Assembly: GCF_019443505.1 (NCBI RefSeq)
Contig: NZ_CP080377.1
Location: 2,542,001 to 2,606,000, forward strand
From: Janthinobacterium sp. PAMC25594
GTDB taxonomy: Bacteria; Pseudomonadota; Gammaproteobacteria; Burkholderiales; Burkholderiaceae_D
Direction of reading: 5' to 3'
Length of the DNA: 64,000 nt
The notes beneath the pieces were generated by a model, which ran no database searches, had not been told where the DNA came from, and saw nothing but the letters and a program-made list of their open reading frames with translations. How positions within the stretch are numbered: position 1 is the stretch's first letter; every line of letters starts with the position of its first letter. The translations under genes and the position numbers were made by a program. Positions 1-8,213 of this stretch are shown here, in pieces.

Positions 1-144
1 ACGGACCCGGCCACGCAGCTGAAATTCCGCCAGGCGCACCAGCAGGAACCGCGCCTGATGGAAGGCAGTTTCGTCGACGCGACAATGCTGCAGTACCTGG
101 GCGCGGCGATGGCCGTGGTGGCGCAGGAGCGCCCCGGCGCATAG
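1..144 (+). CDS. C-terminal end of an unidentified protein (partial)
   Basis: An open frame enters from the left edge and ends at a TAG at 142-144, giving the last 47 residues of a protein that begins outside the window. The tail is helical-looking and ends with Q-E-R-P-G-A. Nothing in it identifies a family. It is on the same strand as the following secreted protein, 67 bp away, so the two could be co-transcribed, but this cannot be judged from the fragment. Confidence 0.55.
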   Translation, partial: TDPATQLKFRQAHQQEPRLMEGSFVDATMLQYLGAAMAVVAQERPGA

Positions 145-211
145 GTTAACGTGCGGCATCTCGTGGGCGGGGCCATGTAGAATCGGTCATCGCCCATGAG
201 AGGAACCACCG

Positions 212-1291
212 ATGCGCCGCTTTCTGTTTGCCTGCCTGACCCTGCCCGCCTTCCATATCGCCATGGCGGCCGAGCCGTCCGTGCAAGGCGTGTGGCAAGG
301 CACCTTGGGCAAGGCCAATATCGTCGCGTGCTTCAACCAGCCCAGCCCCACGCAAGGGTCTGACCGCAGCGGCAATTATTACTACACGCGCTACAAGACA
401 CCGATCATGCTGTCCATGCCGAACGGCAAGAGCGACTGGAGCGAATCCGACGCCAAGGGCGATACGACGGGCACGTGGCGCCTCAACGCGCCGCAGGGCG
501 GCAAGCTCACCGGCACCTGGACGGAGCCGAAAAGCGGCAAGACCCTGCCCCTGGCCTTGACACTGCTGGAAGCGGCGGGCGACCGCGAACATCCATCCTG
601 CGCCAGCGATGCCTACAACCTGGCGCTGGAAGACTTTCCCAGCACAAAGGTCAGCAAACCCGTTACCTTCGAAGGCAAGCAGTACCGCAACCTGCAAGTG
701 GGCGACACCATCACGGTGGAATTGATGGCGCCCGGTGACGGCGTGGCGAAAATCAATGCGCAACTGCGCGCCGTGCTGGCGAAGAACAAGAAAGACCTGG
801 CCGATTTCTATGCCACGCGCCGCGAATACCTGGGCCGCAACGGTTTCACGACGGAAGACGAAGTGTATGCGGAGCCCACCTACTGGTCGCCGCGCTGGGT
901 GACGATCAAGTTCTACCGCTGGGCGGCCGGCTATGGCGCCAGCGGCATTTCCATCCGGTTCCGCACCTGGGACGTGAAAACGGGCCAGGAAACGGACGTG
1001 TGGAACTGGTTTGGCGCCAGCGCCAGCGATGGCGACGACAAGGCCGAATTGCCGGACCGCCTGCGCCAGGCCCTCTTCAAGGACGTAAAAATCGACGCCG
1101 AGTGCAAGGGCACGGATTACGACGGCCGCGGCCGCTTCCACCTGTCATTGAAACCCGAAGGCGTGTCGTTCTGGGAAGACTCGAACGGCAGCGGCTGCGA
1201 AAACGATTTTTTACTGCCTTACAGCAAGGTCGGCCCCTTCCTCACCGTCAAGGGCCGTGCCGCGCTCAGCGATCTGCTGCCGAAGAACTAG
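212..1291 (+). CDS. Secreted protein of unknown function
   Basis: A 359-residue protein with a clear Sec signal peptide (M-R-R-F-L-F then a hydrophobic stretch ending A-M-A-A near residue 20). An AGAGGA ribosome site lies about 8 bases before the ATG. The mature part starts with a V-Q-G-V-W-Q-G-T-L-G segment, a beta-type pattern often seen in small lipocalin-like or DUF-type periplasmic domains. It has a few cysteines (near residues 36, 133, 300 and 331) that could form disulfides. I do not recognise a catalytic motif or a named family. Its 3' end overlaps the convergent D-amino-acid-dehydrogenase-like gene by 26 bp. Location is probably periplasmic; function is unknown. Confidence 0.75.
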   Translation: MRRFLFACLTLPAFHIAMAAEPSVQGVWQGTLGKANIVACFNQPSPTQGSDRSGNYYYTRYKTPIMLSMPNGKSDWSESDAKGDTTGTWRLNAPQGGKLTGTWTEPKSGKTLPLALTLLEAAGDREHPSCASDAYNLALEDFPSTKVSKPVTFEGKQYRNLQVGDTITVELMAPGDGVAKINAQLRAVLAKNKKDLADFYATRREYLGRNGFTTEDEVYAEPTYWSPRWVTIKFYRWAAGYGASGISIRFRTWDVKTGQETDVWNWFGASASDGDDKAELPDRLRQALFKDVKIDAECKGTDYDGRGRFHLSLKPEGVSFWEDSNGSGCENDFLLPYSKVGPFLTVKGRAALSDLLPKN

Positions 1292-2492
1292 GCGCGACCG
1301 CCTCTGCCACCATCTCCGCCGTGGCGGCCGCCAGGGTCCAGCCCAGGTGGCCGTGGCCCGTGTTGTAGTACACGCCAGGGGCCTTGCCCGGCCCTACCTT
1401 CGGCAGCATGGCCGGCAACATGGGGCGCAAACCCGCCCACGGCACGACCTTGCGCGTACTCACGCCAGGAAAGCACTGCTCGACCCACTGCAGCAGCGGG
1501 CGGATGCGATCGGCGCGGATGTCGTGATTGAAGCCATTGAATTCCGCAGTGCCCGCCACTCTGAGCCGGTCCTCGCCCAGGCGGCTGCTGACCAGCTTGG
1601 TCGCATCGTCGAGCAGGCTGACCTGGGGCGCGGCCGCGCGGCTGGCGGCGTCGTCGAGCTGCACGGTAATCGAATAGCCTTTCACGGGATACACGTTCAC
1701 GTGGTCGCCCAGCATTGCCGCCAGGGCGCGGCTGGCCGTGCCCGCGCAGATGACGACGGCGTCGAACAGGGTGCTGTCCTCGCCCTCGCCGATGCTGACG
1801 CGCACCTTGCCGTGCTCGCGCGCCAGCGCAGTAACGTCCTGACCAAAGCGGCAGGCCACGCCCAGGCGCGCGCAGGCGTCGGCCAGGCCGCTGGTGAATT
1901 TGTGGATGTCGCCCGTGGAATCGCTGTCCGTGTAGTAGCCGCCGTAAAAGTCGCCGGTGAGGGCCGGCTCGATGGCGCGCATTTCCAGCAAGCTCACGGC
2001 ACGCCGCTCAAGACCGCCCTTGGCCAGCAGGCGCGACACGCCGGCCGCCCGTTCGAAGCCGCGCCGGTCGCGGTACACGTGCAGGATGCCGGCGCGGCGG
2101 TGATCGAAAGCTATCTTCTCTTCTTCCGCCCACGCAAACAAATGTGCGCGCGCGGCGATCGCCATGCGCGCCGTGGCGATGGTATTGCGCTCGTAGTCCG
2201 GCATGGCGGCGAGAAACTCCGCAAACCAGCTCAGCTTGTGCCAGCTGGGCCAGGGATGCAGCAACAACGGCGCATCGCGCCGCGCCATCCATTTCAGCGC
2301 ATTCAGAATCGTTGCCTTGTGGTTCCACACTTCCGCGTGCGAGGCGGACAATTGCCCGCCATTCGCATACGACGTTTCCATGGCCGCATAGCGGTGGCGT
2401 TCGATCAGGGTGACATCGACGCCCCGTTTCGCCAGCGCATACGCCGTGGTGACGCCCGTGATGCCGCCGCCGATGACGGCCACGCGCTTCAT
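1266..2492 (-). CDS. FAD-dependent D-amino acid dehydrogenase (DadA family)
   Basis: A 408-residue flavoprotein. The N-terminus carries the Rossmann FAD motif (V-I-G-G-G-I-T-G-V at residues 5-13, with E35 at the end of strand 2), and the C-terminus has the G-H-G-H-L-G-W-T-L segment typical of DadA-type oxidoreductases of the DAO fold. The family oxidises D-amino acids to keto acids and ammonia, passing electrons to the respiratory chain at the inner membrane. The start codon overlaps the stop of the upstream HxlR regulator (ATGA-type, 4 bp), so the two are translationally coupled. There is no alanine racemase partner (dadX) nearby, so the true substrate may differ from D-alanine. Symbol withheld because paralogues with other substrates are common. 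Confidence 0.85.
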   Translation of the reverse strand: MKRVAVIGGGITGVTTAYALAKRGVDVTLIERHRYAAMETSYANGGQLSASHAEVWNHKATILNALKWMARRDAPLLLHPWPSWHKLSWFAEFLAAMPDYERNTIATARMAIAARAHLFAWAEEEKIAFDHRRAGILHVYRDRRGFERAAGVSRLLAKGGLERRAVSLLEMRAIEPALTGDFYGGYYTDSDSTGDIHKFTSGLADACARLGVACRFGQDVTALAREHGKVRVSIGEGEDSTLFDAVVICAGTASRALAAMLGDHVNVYPVKGYSITVQLDDAASRAAAPQVSLLDDATKLVSSRLGEDRLRVAGTAEFNGFNHDIRADRIRPLLQWVEQCFPGVSTRKVVPWAGLRPMLPAMLPKVGPGKAPGVYYNTGHGHLGWTLAAATAEMVAEAVAPSSSAADR

Positions 2493-2944
2493 GTCCTGAA
2501 CTCCACCTTGTGCACGACGGTATCGCCCGCCTGCAAGACGCGGCCATCTTCGGCCAGCACGTCGATGCGGCGCACGGGCAAGCCTGAACCGCGCTGCAGC
2601 AAGGTCGAATGGGTCTCGCCTTGCTCAAACAATTGCGCCTCGCTCCACTGGCGCAAGCCGACCACGACGGGAAACAGCGCCAGCCCCTTGGGCGTGAGCA
2701 CATATTCCTGGTAGGCCGTGCCGTCCGAGGCGGGGGCGACCGTAAAAATGCCCTCTTCCACCAAGGTGTGCAGGCGATCGGCCAGGATGTTCTTCGCCAC
2801 GCCCAGGCTTTTCTGGAATTCGCCGAACCTGCGCATGCCGTCGAAGGCGTCGCGCACGATCAGCAGCGACCAGCGCTCGCCGATCGCGTCGAGCGCGCGC
2901 GCCACGGGACAGGGGTCGTTTTTCAGGCTCTTGCGCTTGGCCAC
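2489..2944 (-). CDS. HxlR-family transcriptional regulator
   Basis: A 151-residue winged-helix protein. The first 90 residues have the HxlR pattern: C-P-V-A-R-A-L-D-A-I-G-E-R-W near residues 12-25, then F-G-E-F-Q-K-S-L and a recognition helix. It also has a C-terminal extension of about 50 residues. The chosen start is GTG at 2942-2944, preceded by a good AAGGAG site 8 bases upstream. It is the first gene of a two-gene operon with the DadA-like oxidase and is divergent from an MFS transporter. A perfect TGGTTT-N7-AAACCA inverted repeat sits between them. HxlR proteins often respond to redox or electrophile stress; the effector here is unknown. Confidence 0.85.
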   Translation of the reverse strand: MAKRKSLKNDPCPVARALDAIGERWSLLIVRDAFDGMRRFGEFQKSLGVAKNILADRLHTLVEEGIFTVAPASDGTAYQEYVLTPKGLALFPVVVGLRQWSEAQLFEQGETHSTLLQRGSGLPVRRIDVLAEDGRVLQAGDTVVHKVEFRT

Positions 2945-3001
2945 GGGGTCTCTCCTTGATTGAGTGGTTGCATTTTAAAACTAATCACCGTAGACTCCAA
3001 C

Positions 3002-3020
3002 TGGTTTTAATTTGAAACCA
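3002..3020. promoter_or_regulatory. Candidate HxlR operator in divergent promoter
   Basis: A perfect inverted repeat TGGTTT-(7 bp)-AAACCA, 12 bases before the MFS start codon and 57 bp from the HxlR start. Its position in a short AT-rich divergent spacer suggests the local HxlR protein binds here to control both directions. The assignment is inferred from position and symmetry only. Confidence 0.4.
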
Positions 3021-3031
3021 CATACATCACC

Positions 3032-4222
3032 ATGCGCGACACGACCATCCCCATCACAGCAGTACTTCCCCCCACCCTCGTCTGGCTGTTTGCCACGGCG
3101 GCCGGCCTCAGCGTGGCCAATGTGTATTACGCCCAGCCCTTGCTCGCCACTCTGGCGCGGGAATTCGGCATGACGGACGCCGCCAGCGGCATGGTCATCA
3201 CGGCCACGCAGCTCGGCTGCGCGCTGGCCCTGCTGCTGCTCGTGCCCCTGGGCGACATGCTGAACCGGCGCCGGCTGACCCTGTTCCAGCTGGGCTTGCT
3301 TGCCATCTCCCTGGCGGCGCTGGGCTGCGCCCGTTCCACGGCCGCCTTGCTGGGCGGCATGCTGCTGGTGGGCTTGCTGGGGACGGCCATGACGCAGGGC
3401 TTGATCGCCTACGCGGCCAGCGCGGCGGCCAGCCACGAGCGGGGCAGGGTCGTCGGCATGGCGCAGGGCGGCGTGGTGATCGGCTTGCTGCTGGCGCGCA
3501 CCCTGTCCGGCGTGGTGGCGGACCTGGCCGACTGGCGCGCCGTGTATTTCGTCTCGGCCGCCATCGCCTGCGCCCTGTTGCTGCTGCTGTGGCGCAAGCT
3601 GCCGCCGGCGCAGGCATCCAATCAGAAGCTGGCCTACGGCGCCCTGCTGGCTTCGATGCTGGAGATGCTGCTGCACAACAAGGTGCTGCGTGTGCGCGGC
3701 ATGCTGGCCCTGCTGATGTTTGCCGTCTTCAATATTTTCTGGAGCGCCCTGGTGCTGCCCCTGACGGCGCAAGGCTACAGCCATGCGGCCATCGGCGCTT
3801 TCGGGTTAGTGGGCGTGATCGGCGCGCTGGGCGCGGCGCGTGCCGGGGCGCTGGCCGACGGCGGACGCGCGCAGTGGACGACGGGCGCGGCCCTGTTGCT
3901 GCTGCTGGCCGCGTGGCTGCCGCTCGGCTTTGCCGGCGCGGCCCTGTGGCCGCTGATCGTCGGCATCATCGCGCTGGACCTGGCGGGCCAGGCCATCCAC
4001 GTGACGAACCAGAGCCTGATTTTCAAGGACGACAGCGACGCGCACAGCCGCCTGGTGGCGTGCTACATGCTGTTTTATGCGGTGGGAAGCGGACTCGGGG
4101 CGATTGCCGCCACCAGCGTGTATGCGCTGGCGGGCTGGCATGGAGTATGCGCGCTGGGCGCGGCGGTCAGCTTGCTCGCCCTGCTGTTCTGGCGGCTGAC
4201 CTTGCCTGCTGAAAAAACTTAG
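3032..4222 (+). CDS. MFS transporter
   Basis: A 396-residue, very hydrophobic protein with about twelve predicted membrane helices. It has the major-facilitator loop signature between helices 2 and 3 (L-G-D-M-L-N-R-R-R-L near residues 72-81). An early A-N-V-Y-Y-A-Q-P-L motif (residues 29-37) is characteristic of the YgaY/AraJ-like drug:H+ antiporter group. Likely an inner-membrane exporter; the substrate is unknown. Transcribed divergently from the HxlR-DadA pair and probably under the same operator, so it may export a compound linked to that oxidase. Its TAG stop overlaps the TAA stop of the convergent Crp/Fnr gene. Confidence 0.85.
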   Translation: MRDTTIPITAVLPPTLVWLFATAAGLSVANVYYAQPLLATLAREFGMTDAASGMVITATQLGCALALLLLVPLGDMLNRRRLTLFQLGLLAISLAALGCARSTAALLGGMLLVGLLGTAMTQGLIAYAASAAASHERGRVVGMAQGGVVIGLLLARTLSGVVADLADWRAVYFVSAAIACALLLLLWRKLPPAQASNQKLAYGALLASMLEMLLHNKVLRVRGMLALLMFAVFNIFWSALVLPLTAQGYSHAAIGAFGLVGVIGALGAARAGALADGGRAQWTTGAALLLLLAAWLPLGFAGAALWPLIVGIIALDLAGQAIHVTNQSLIFKDDSDAHSRLVACYMLFYAVGSGLGAIAATSVYALAGWHGVCALGAAVSLLALLFWRLTLPAEKT

Positions 4223-4914
4223 TTCAGCATCGCCGTAGCGGAACCATGGCGATACGTCTTCAGCGCATCGGGCTGGATCTGGATCAGCGAACCGCTGACT
4301 TTAATCAAATGCAAGTCCGTCAACTGGTGCAGCACGCGCGACAGGGTGGCGGGCGCCAGGTTCAGGAACGATGCCAGCAGACTTTTCTTCAGGTCCAGCT
4401 TGACCTCGTTCGAACGCTGCTGGTCCGACGCCTGCAGCAGGTACTCGACCACGCGCTGGGTGGCGTTTTGCACGGAGCAGCGTTCCACGTTGCGGATAAA
4501 ACCCATCAGGTGGTGCGACAGGCTGTTCATCATCTGGCGCGCGATGCGCGGCGACTGGTCCAGCAGGCGCAGCAGCGCGTGCGGCGGGATGCGCAGCAGC
4601 AGGCAGTGCTCCAGCGCTTCGGCGCAGAACGGATACGGTTCATCGAGGAAAATCATGGCTTCGCCGAAGCTCTGGCCCGGACGGATCAATTCCAGTACCT
4701 TGTCGGTACCTTCCATGGAAAACACGCTCAGCTTGACGAGGCCGAAGACCACCACATAGGCGCCTTCCGGCACTTCGCCTTTGCGGAACAGCACTTTGCC
4801 TTTTTCCACTTCGACGCGCACGACATCCTGGCGCAATTGCTCTAATTGCGAAGGGGAAATATGGCGGAACAGAGCCTGGCTCGATAGCAAGCCATCGACG
4901 TTGACCTTATGCAT
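4219..4914 (-). CDS. Crp/Fnr-family transcriptional regulator
   Basis: A 231-residue protein with an N-terminal cyclic-nucleotide-binding-type beta-barrel (about residues 15-130, with the G-Q-S-F-G-E turn near residues 80-85) and a C-terminal HTH_Crp domain (about 150-220; recognition helix around L-A-P-A-T-L-S-R-V). It lacks the N-terminal cysteine cluster of oxygen-sensing FNR, so a 4Fe-4S sensor is unlikely. A haem- or ligand-binding Dnr-like role or a cAMP-independent role is possible. The neighbouring two-component pair suggests a respiratory or redox circuit, but no target operon is present in the window. An AGAGAG ribosome site precedes the ATG. Confidence 0.88.
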   Translation of the reverse strand: MHKVNVDGLLSSQALFRHISPSQLEQLRQDVVRVEVEKGKVLFRKGEVPEGAYVVVFGLVKLSVFSMEGTDKVLELIRPGQSFGEAMIFLDEPYPFCAEALEHCLLLRIPPHALLRLLDQSPRIARQMMNSLSHHLMGFIRNVERCSVQNATQRVVEYLLQASDQQRSNEVKLDLKKSLLASFLNLAPATLSRVLHQLTDLHLIKVSGSLIQIQPDALKTYRHGSATAMLN

Positions 4915-4915
4915 G

Positions 4916-4952
4916 ACACTCTCTTATTAGATTAGCGAATGACTAAGAGTGT
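4916..4952 (-). promoter_or_regulatory. Inverted repeat in the leader of the Crp/Fnr gene
   Basis: ACACTCT(CT)TA and TAAGAGTGT arms flank about 17 bases directly upstream of the Crp/Fnr ATG. It could be an autoregulatory operator or a leader hairpin that covers the AGAGAG ribosome site. The function is an inference from position. Confidence 0.3.
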
Positions 4953-5018
4953 AATGCGCAGGCACCGTCAAGGCCATACGTCAAAGGAACTAGGGTTGTC
5001 TAGGCCGGAACGCCATGC

Positions 5019-5069
5019 AGATCAAACAATCGCGCATTCCTTGCGCATTATTTGCGCTTTGTTTGATCT
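5019..5069. repeat. 11-bp inverted repeat enclosing short tandem repeats
   Basis: AGATCAAACAA at 5019-5029 is a perfect reverse complement of TTGTTTGATCT at 5059-5069. Between and into the right arm lie three 11-bp near-repeats that start GCGCATT, GCGCATT and GCGCTTT. The element abuts the stop codon of the NarL-type regulator. It may form a 3' hairpin for that gene, without a clear T-tract, or act as a binding site upstream of the Crp/Fnr gene. Confidence 0.45.
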
Positions 5070-5717
5070 TTATTTGCTTAACTCACGCTCGACGGCGTAG
5101 ACGGCGATCTGCACGCGGCTGCTGAGCTTAAGCTTTTTGAGGATGTTTTGCACGTGGATTTTCACCGTGCTTTCGGCCACGTCCAGCTGGCGCGCGATTT
5201 CCTTGTTGCTCAGCCCTTGCGCCAGGCAAGCCATGGCTTCGCGTTCGCGCGGCGTCAATTTGTCGTAGTCGGCCTGGGGCGCGTTCTGCCCCGCGCGAAA
5301 TTGCGACACGAGCTTGGCCGTCATGGCATCGGCAATCACGGATTCGCCGGCGGCGGCGCGGCAGATGGCCTGGCCCAGCTGCTCGGCTTCGATATTTTTC
5401 AGCAAATAGCCGCGCGCGCCCGCGCGCAGGGCCGCGCCCAGGTCGGCCGCGTTTTCGGACACGGTCAGCATCAGCACCACCATCTGCGGCATGTCCTGCA
5501 AGATCAGCTGCAGCGCCTCGACACCCGTTACGCCGGGCATGTTCAAATCCATCAGCACCACGTCGGGCCGCAGTTCGGCCGTCAGGCGCACGCCATCGAG
5601 CCCGTTGGAAGCCTCGCCCACCACCTGGAATAGAGGATTGCGCTGCAGCAGCAGCTTGACGCCGCTGCGCAGCAAGGTGTGGTCGTCGACCAGCAGGATT
5701 TTGATTGGAGCGTTCAC
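5070..5717 (-). CDS. NarL/FixJ-family response regulator
   Basis: A 215-residue response regulator. The receiver domain (1-120) has acidic residues D11-D12, phospho-acceptor D57 (V-V-L-M-D-L-N-M-P-G) and conserved K near residue 106. The C-terminal LuxR-type HTH (about 147-205) contains L-T-P-R-E-R-E and the recognition segment E-S-T-V-K-I-H-V. It starts with GTG, 38 bp after the NarX-like kinase gene, and is surely its cognate partner. The ribosome site is weak, so it probably relies on coupling with the kinase. DNA targets are unknown. Confidence 0.92.
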   Translation of the reverse strand: MNAPIKILLVDDHTLLRSGVKLLLQRNPLFQVVGEASNGLDGVRLTAELRPDVVLMDLNMPGVTGVEALQLILQDMPQMVVLMLTVSENAADLGAALRAGARGYLLKNIEAEQLGQAICRAAAGESVIADAMTAKLVSQFRAGQNAPQADYDKLTPREREAMACLAQGLSNKEIARQLDVAESTVKIHVQNILKKLKLSSRVQIAVYAVERELSK

Positions 5718-5755
5718 GTATTTGTATCTTTTACCTGGTAAGAATGAATCTTCTG

Positions 5756-6988
5756 TTACGCGGCCTGGCGCCGGGCTGCCGGCAAGGCCAGCGAGATCGT
5801 CGTGCCGCCGCCGGGCCTGCTGTCGATGGCAAATTGCGCACCGAGCCGCTCGGCTCTTTCCTGCATGATACGCAAGCCGATCTGCAATTCCGTTTTCTTG
5901 TCGCGCAGGTTGGCGGCGAAGCCTTCGCCATCGTCGCGCACCTGCAGCGAAAAATCGCGCCCGTTTTCCACGCGCAGGGCCACGTTGCTCGCCTGCGCGT
6001 GCTTGCGGATATTCGACAGCGCTTCCTGCACGATGAACAGGATCTGCAACTGCTGCTCGGGCGCCAGCGGCGCGCCATTGCCGCTCATGTCCAGCGTGCC
6101 GGCGACGCCGGTCTGCAGCTCGAACTTGGCCAGCACTTCCGACAGTTTGCTTTCCAGGTCGCTGCCATGCCAGCGCGTGCGGAAATTGACCAGCAATTCG
6201 CGCACGTCCTGGTAGCTTTGCTCGACGCCCATGCGCATCAGCGGCAGCACCTCGGCCGCTTCGTCGAGCTGGCCCCGGCGCACGGAATCGTCGAGCATCT
6301 GTACTTGCAGGCTGATGAAATTGAGGCTTTGCGCAATGCTGTCATGCAAGCCTTCGGCCAGCAGGCTGCGTTCGCGCGCGACGGCAAACTCCTTTTCGCG
6401 CGCGATCAGGCGCTGGTTCTCGATGGCGATGCCCAGGCTCTGGCCCAGCGTTTCCAGCCAGCCCTGCTGCTGCGCATGCACCGCTTGCGGACCCGCGAAG
6501 TGCAGCGAAAAACTACCCACCACCTGGTCGCGCGCGAGGATGGGAAAGACGGCGATGGCAACAAAACCTTCGTCCTGGCAGCGAAAGCGCTGCAGCGCTT
6601 CGACCTGGCGGAAATCGCGGATCTGGATCACGCCCTGCGCCACGGCAGCGCCGCACAGGCAATCGTTATTGCGGATGCAATGTTCCTCTTCCACCATGGC
6701 GTCCGAAATGCCCTCATGCACGATGATGTGCACGGTATCGTGCTGCGGATCGAGGATGCGCACGGTGCCGCCTTCGGCTTGCGCGAACTGCATCACGTGG
6801 TGCAGGAAGCCACGGCACAGCGCATCGATGGCGTGCTGGCCCGCCAGCAGGGTGGAAATCTCATGCAGAGTGGCCAGCTGGCGTTCCTGCGCGGCGCTCA
6901 GGCCCGATGTGGCTTGCGCCAGGCGGCGCTGGCGCCAGCGTGACGCTGGAAGTTGTTTGCGGGAAGGTTGACTGCGCGGCGCATGCAT
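5756..6988 (-). CDS. NarX-type soluble sensor histidine kinase with GAF domain
   Basis: A 410-residue kinase without membrane helices. Order: a basic N-terminus, a GAF-like sensor (about 35-190), a HisKA_3 dimerisation/phospho-acceptor helix with H215 in G-L-H-D-S-I-A-Q-S, and an HATPase_c domain with N326 and the D-D-G-E-G-F box at 352-357. The sensor has a cysteine group C104-x5-C110-x-C112, which may bind a metal or sense redox state. I chose the ATG at 6986-6988 because the longer reading frame runs into the DJ-1 gene and has no kinase-like sequence. Located between the DJ-1/PfpI gene and its response regulator, same strand. The signal is unknown. Confidence 0.88.
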   Translation of the reverse strand: MHAPRSQPSRKQLPASRWRQRRLAQATSGLSAAQERQLATLHEISTLLAGQHAIDALCRGFLHHVMQFAQAEGGTVRILDPQHDTVHIIVHEGISDAMVEEEHCIRNNDCLCGAAVAQGVIQIRDFRQVEALQRFRCQDEGFVAIAVFPILARDQVVGSFSLHFAGPQAVHAQQQGWLETLGQSLGIAIENQRLIAREKEFAVARERSLLAEGLHDSIAQSLNFISLQVQMLDDSVRRGQLDEAAEVLPLMRMGVEQSYQDVRELLVNFRTRWHGSDLESKLSEVLAKFELQTGVAGTLDMSGNGAPLAPEQQLQILFIVQEALSNIRKHAQASNVALRVENGRDFSLQVRDDGEGFAANLRDKKTELQIGLRIMQERAERLGAQFAIDSRPGGGTTISLALPAARRQAA

Positions 6989-7052
6989 GAAGAACTCGAA
7001 TCTGAAAAGTGGGGCGCCCGGCAAGCGCTGCGGCCTGCCGGGCTGGTGAAGG

Positions 7053-7634
7053 TTACAAATGAATCTCGGTACCGAGCAGCTTGACGAACTGCGCCAGCCA
7101 CGCCGGATGCGCGGGCCAGGCGGGCGCCGTGACGAACTGGCCATCGGTGACGGCGTCCGTGACGGCGATGTCCGCATACGTGCCACCCGCCAGCTTGACT
7201 TCCGGCGCGCAGGCGGGATAGGCGGAAATGCGCTTGCCGCGGATGACATCGGCGGCGGCCAGCAATTGCGCGCCGTGGCAGACGGCGGCGACAGGCTTGC
7301 CCGCGTCGGCAAAATGGCGCACGGCGGCGATGACTTTCTCGTTCAGGCGCAGGTATTCGGGCGCGCGGCCGCCGGCGATCATCACCGCGTCATAGTCGGC
7401 CGGATCGATCTCGTCGAAGCTGGCGTTCAGGGTAAACAAATGGCCCGGTTTTTCCGTGTAGGTCTGGTCGCCCTCGAAATCGTGGATGGCCGTCTTGATC
7501 GTCTCGCCGCTTTTCTTGCCGGGACAAACGGCGTGCACGGTATGGCCGAGCATCAGCAGGGCCTGGAATGGCACCATCGTTTCATAATCTTCTGCAAAAT
7601 CGCCGGTCAAAAACAGAATTTTCTTCGCTGCCAT
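7053..7634 (-). CDS. DJ-1/PfpI family protein
   Basis: A 193-residue protein of the class I glutamine amidotransferase-like fold. It has the nucleophile elbow A-V-C-H-G-A-Q-L-L near residues 116-124 (Cys followed by His), and an acidic residue near the N-terminus (D12-E15) of the kind that tunes the cysteine in this family. Members act as glyoxalase III/deglycase, protease or chaperone; which activity applies cannot be decided here. An AGGAG site precedes the ATG. It is the first gene of a likely operon with the NarX-like kinase and NarL-type regulator (65 bp gap), hinting at a stress-response link. Confidence 0.85.
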   Translation of the reverse strand: MAAKKILFLTGDFAEDYETMVPFQALLMLGHTVHAVCPGKKSGETIKTAIHDFEGDQTYTEKPGHLFTLNASFDEIDPADYDAVMIAGGRAPEYLRLNEKVIAAVRHFADAGKPVAAVCHGAQLLAAADVIRGKRISAYPACAPEVKLAGGTYADIAVTDAVTDGQFVTAPAWPAHPAWLAQFVKLLGTEIHL

Positions 7635-7805
7635 TTAGTTCTCCTATGAAAGATTGATCCCGCAAGCCGTATCTTAGCGCGACTTGGCAGCCATACTGGA
7701 TATTTATCAAACTTTTGCCACTGAATGCAGGCATTTAGAGGCTGAGCCAGAATTATTTCAAGGCTCGCAGGTCAAATCAAGAAGACCCTCTTTGAAAGCC
7801 TGGCC

Positions 7806-8147
7806 ATGAGCACCTCCACCAGCCCCCTTGCCAACCCTCTTGTCGCGTCGGCCCTGATCCGTATCTTCGACCATTTCAGCGATGCGCAGCAGGCCCGCAG
7901 CGCCCTGCTCGACGACGGGTTCCCCGCGCACGCCGTGCAGCTCGACACGGTCGACGACGAAGCCGTGCCCGTACAGGGCAAGGCGGCGTGGCGCGGCATG
8001 TTCCGCCTCGTCGTCGCCATCGGCAATGCACAGGAAAGGGAGCGGGCGCACGCCATCGTCCAGGCCTGCAACGGCTGCGATATCGAACAGCGCACAGCCA
8101 GCCATGTGGCAAGCCGGCATGTGGGGACACAAGCGCTGGCGGGCTGA
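7806..8147 (+). CDS. Conserved small protein of unknown function
   Basis: A 113-residue soluble protein that begins after an S/T-rich N-terminus. The segment F-D-H-F-S-D-A-Q-Q-A-R-S-A-L near residues 21-34 resembles the start of stress proteins that pair a helix ("adding/averaging" residues) with a ferredoxin-like fold, but I cannot name a family. No signal peptide or membrane helix. It is an isolated forward gene between the DJ-1 operon and an ABM-domain protein. Coding probability is supported by codon use and by the absence of a better frame. Confidence 0.6.
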   Translation: MSTSTSPLANPLVASALIRIFDHFSDAQQARSALLDDGFPAHAVQLDTVDDEAVPVQGKAAWRGMFRLVVAIGNAQERERAHAIVQACNGCDIEQRTASHVASRHVGTQALAG

Positions 8148-8213
8148 CACCCTCCCCCGCGCGGCGAAATTATGGCAAGATCAAGCTTCCTTCATTCCAC
8201 AGTGGAACTTGCC

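Noticed and set aside
5059..5080. FNR-box (TTGAT-N4-ATCAA) near the regulator cluster
   Set aside because: Only partial half-sites at wrong spacing; the arms belong to the larger inverted repeat.
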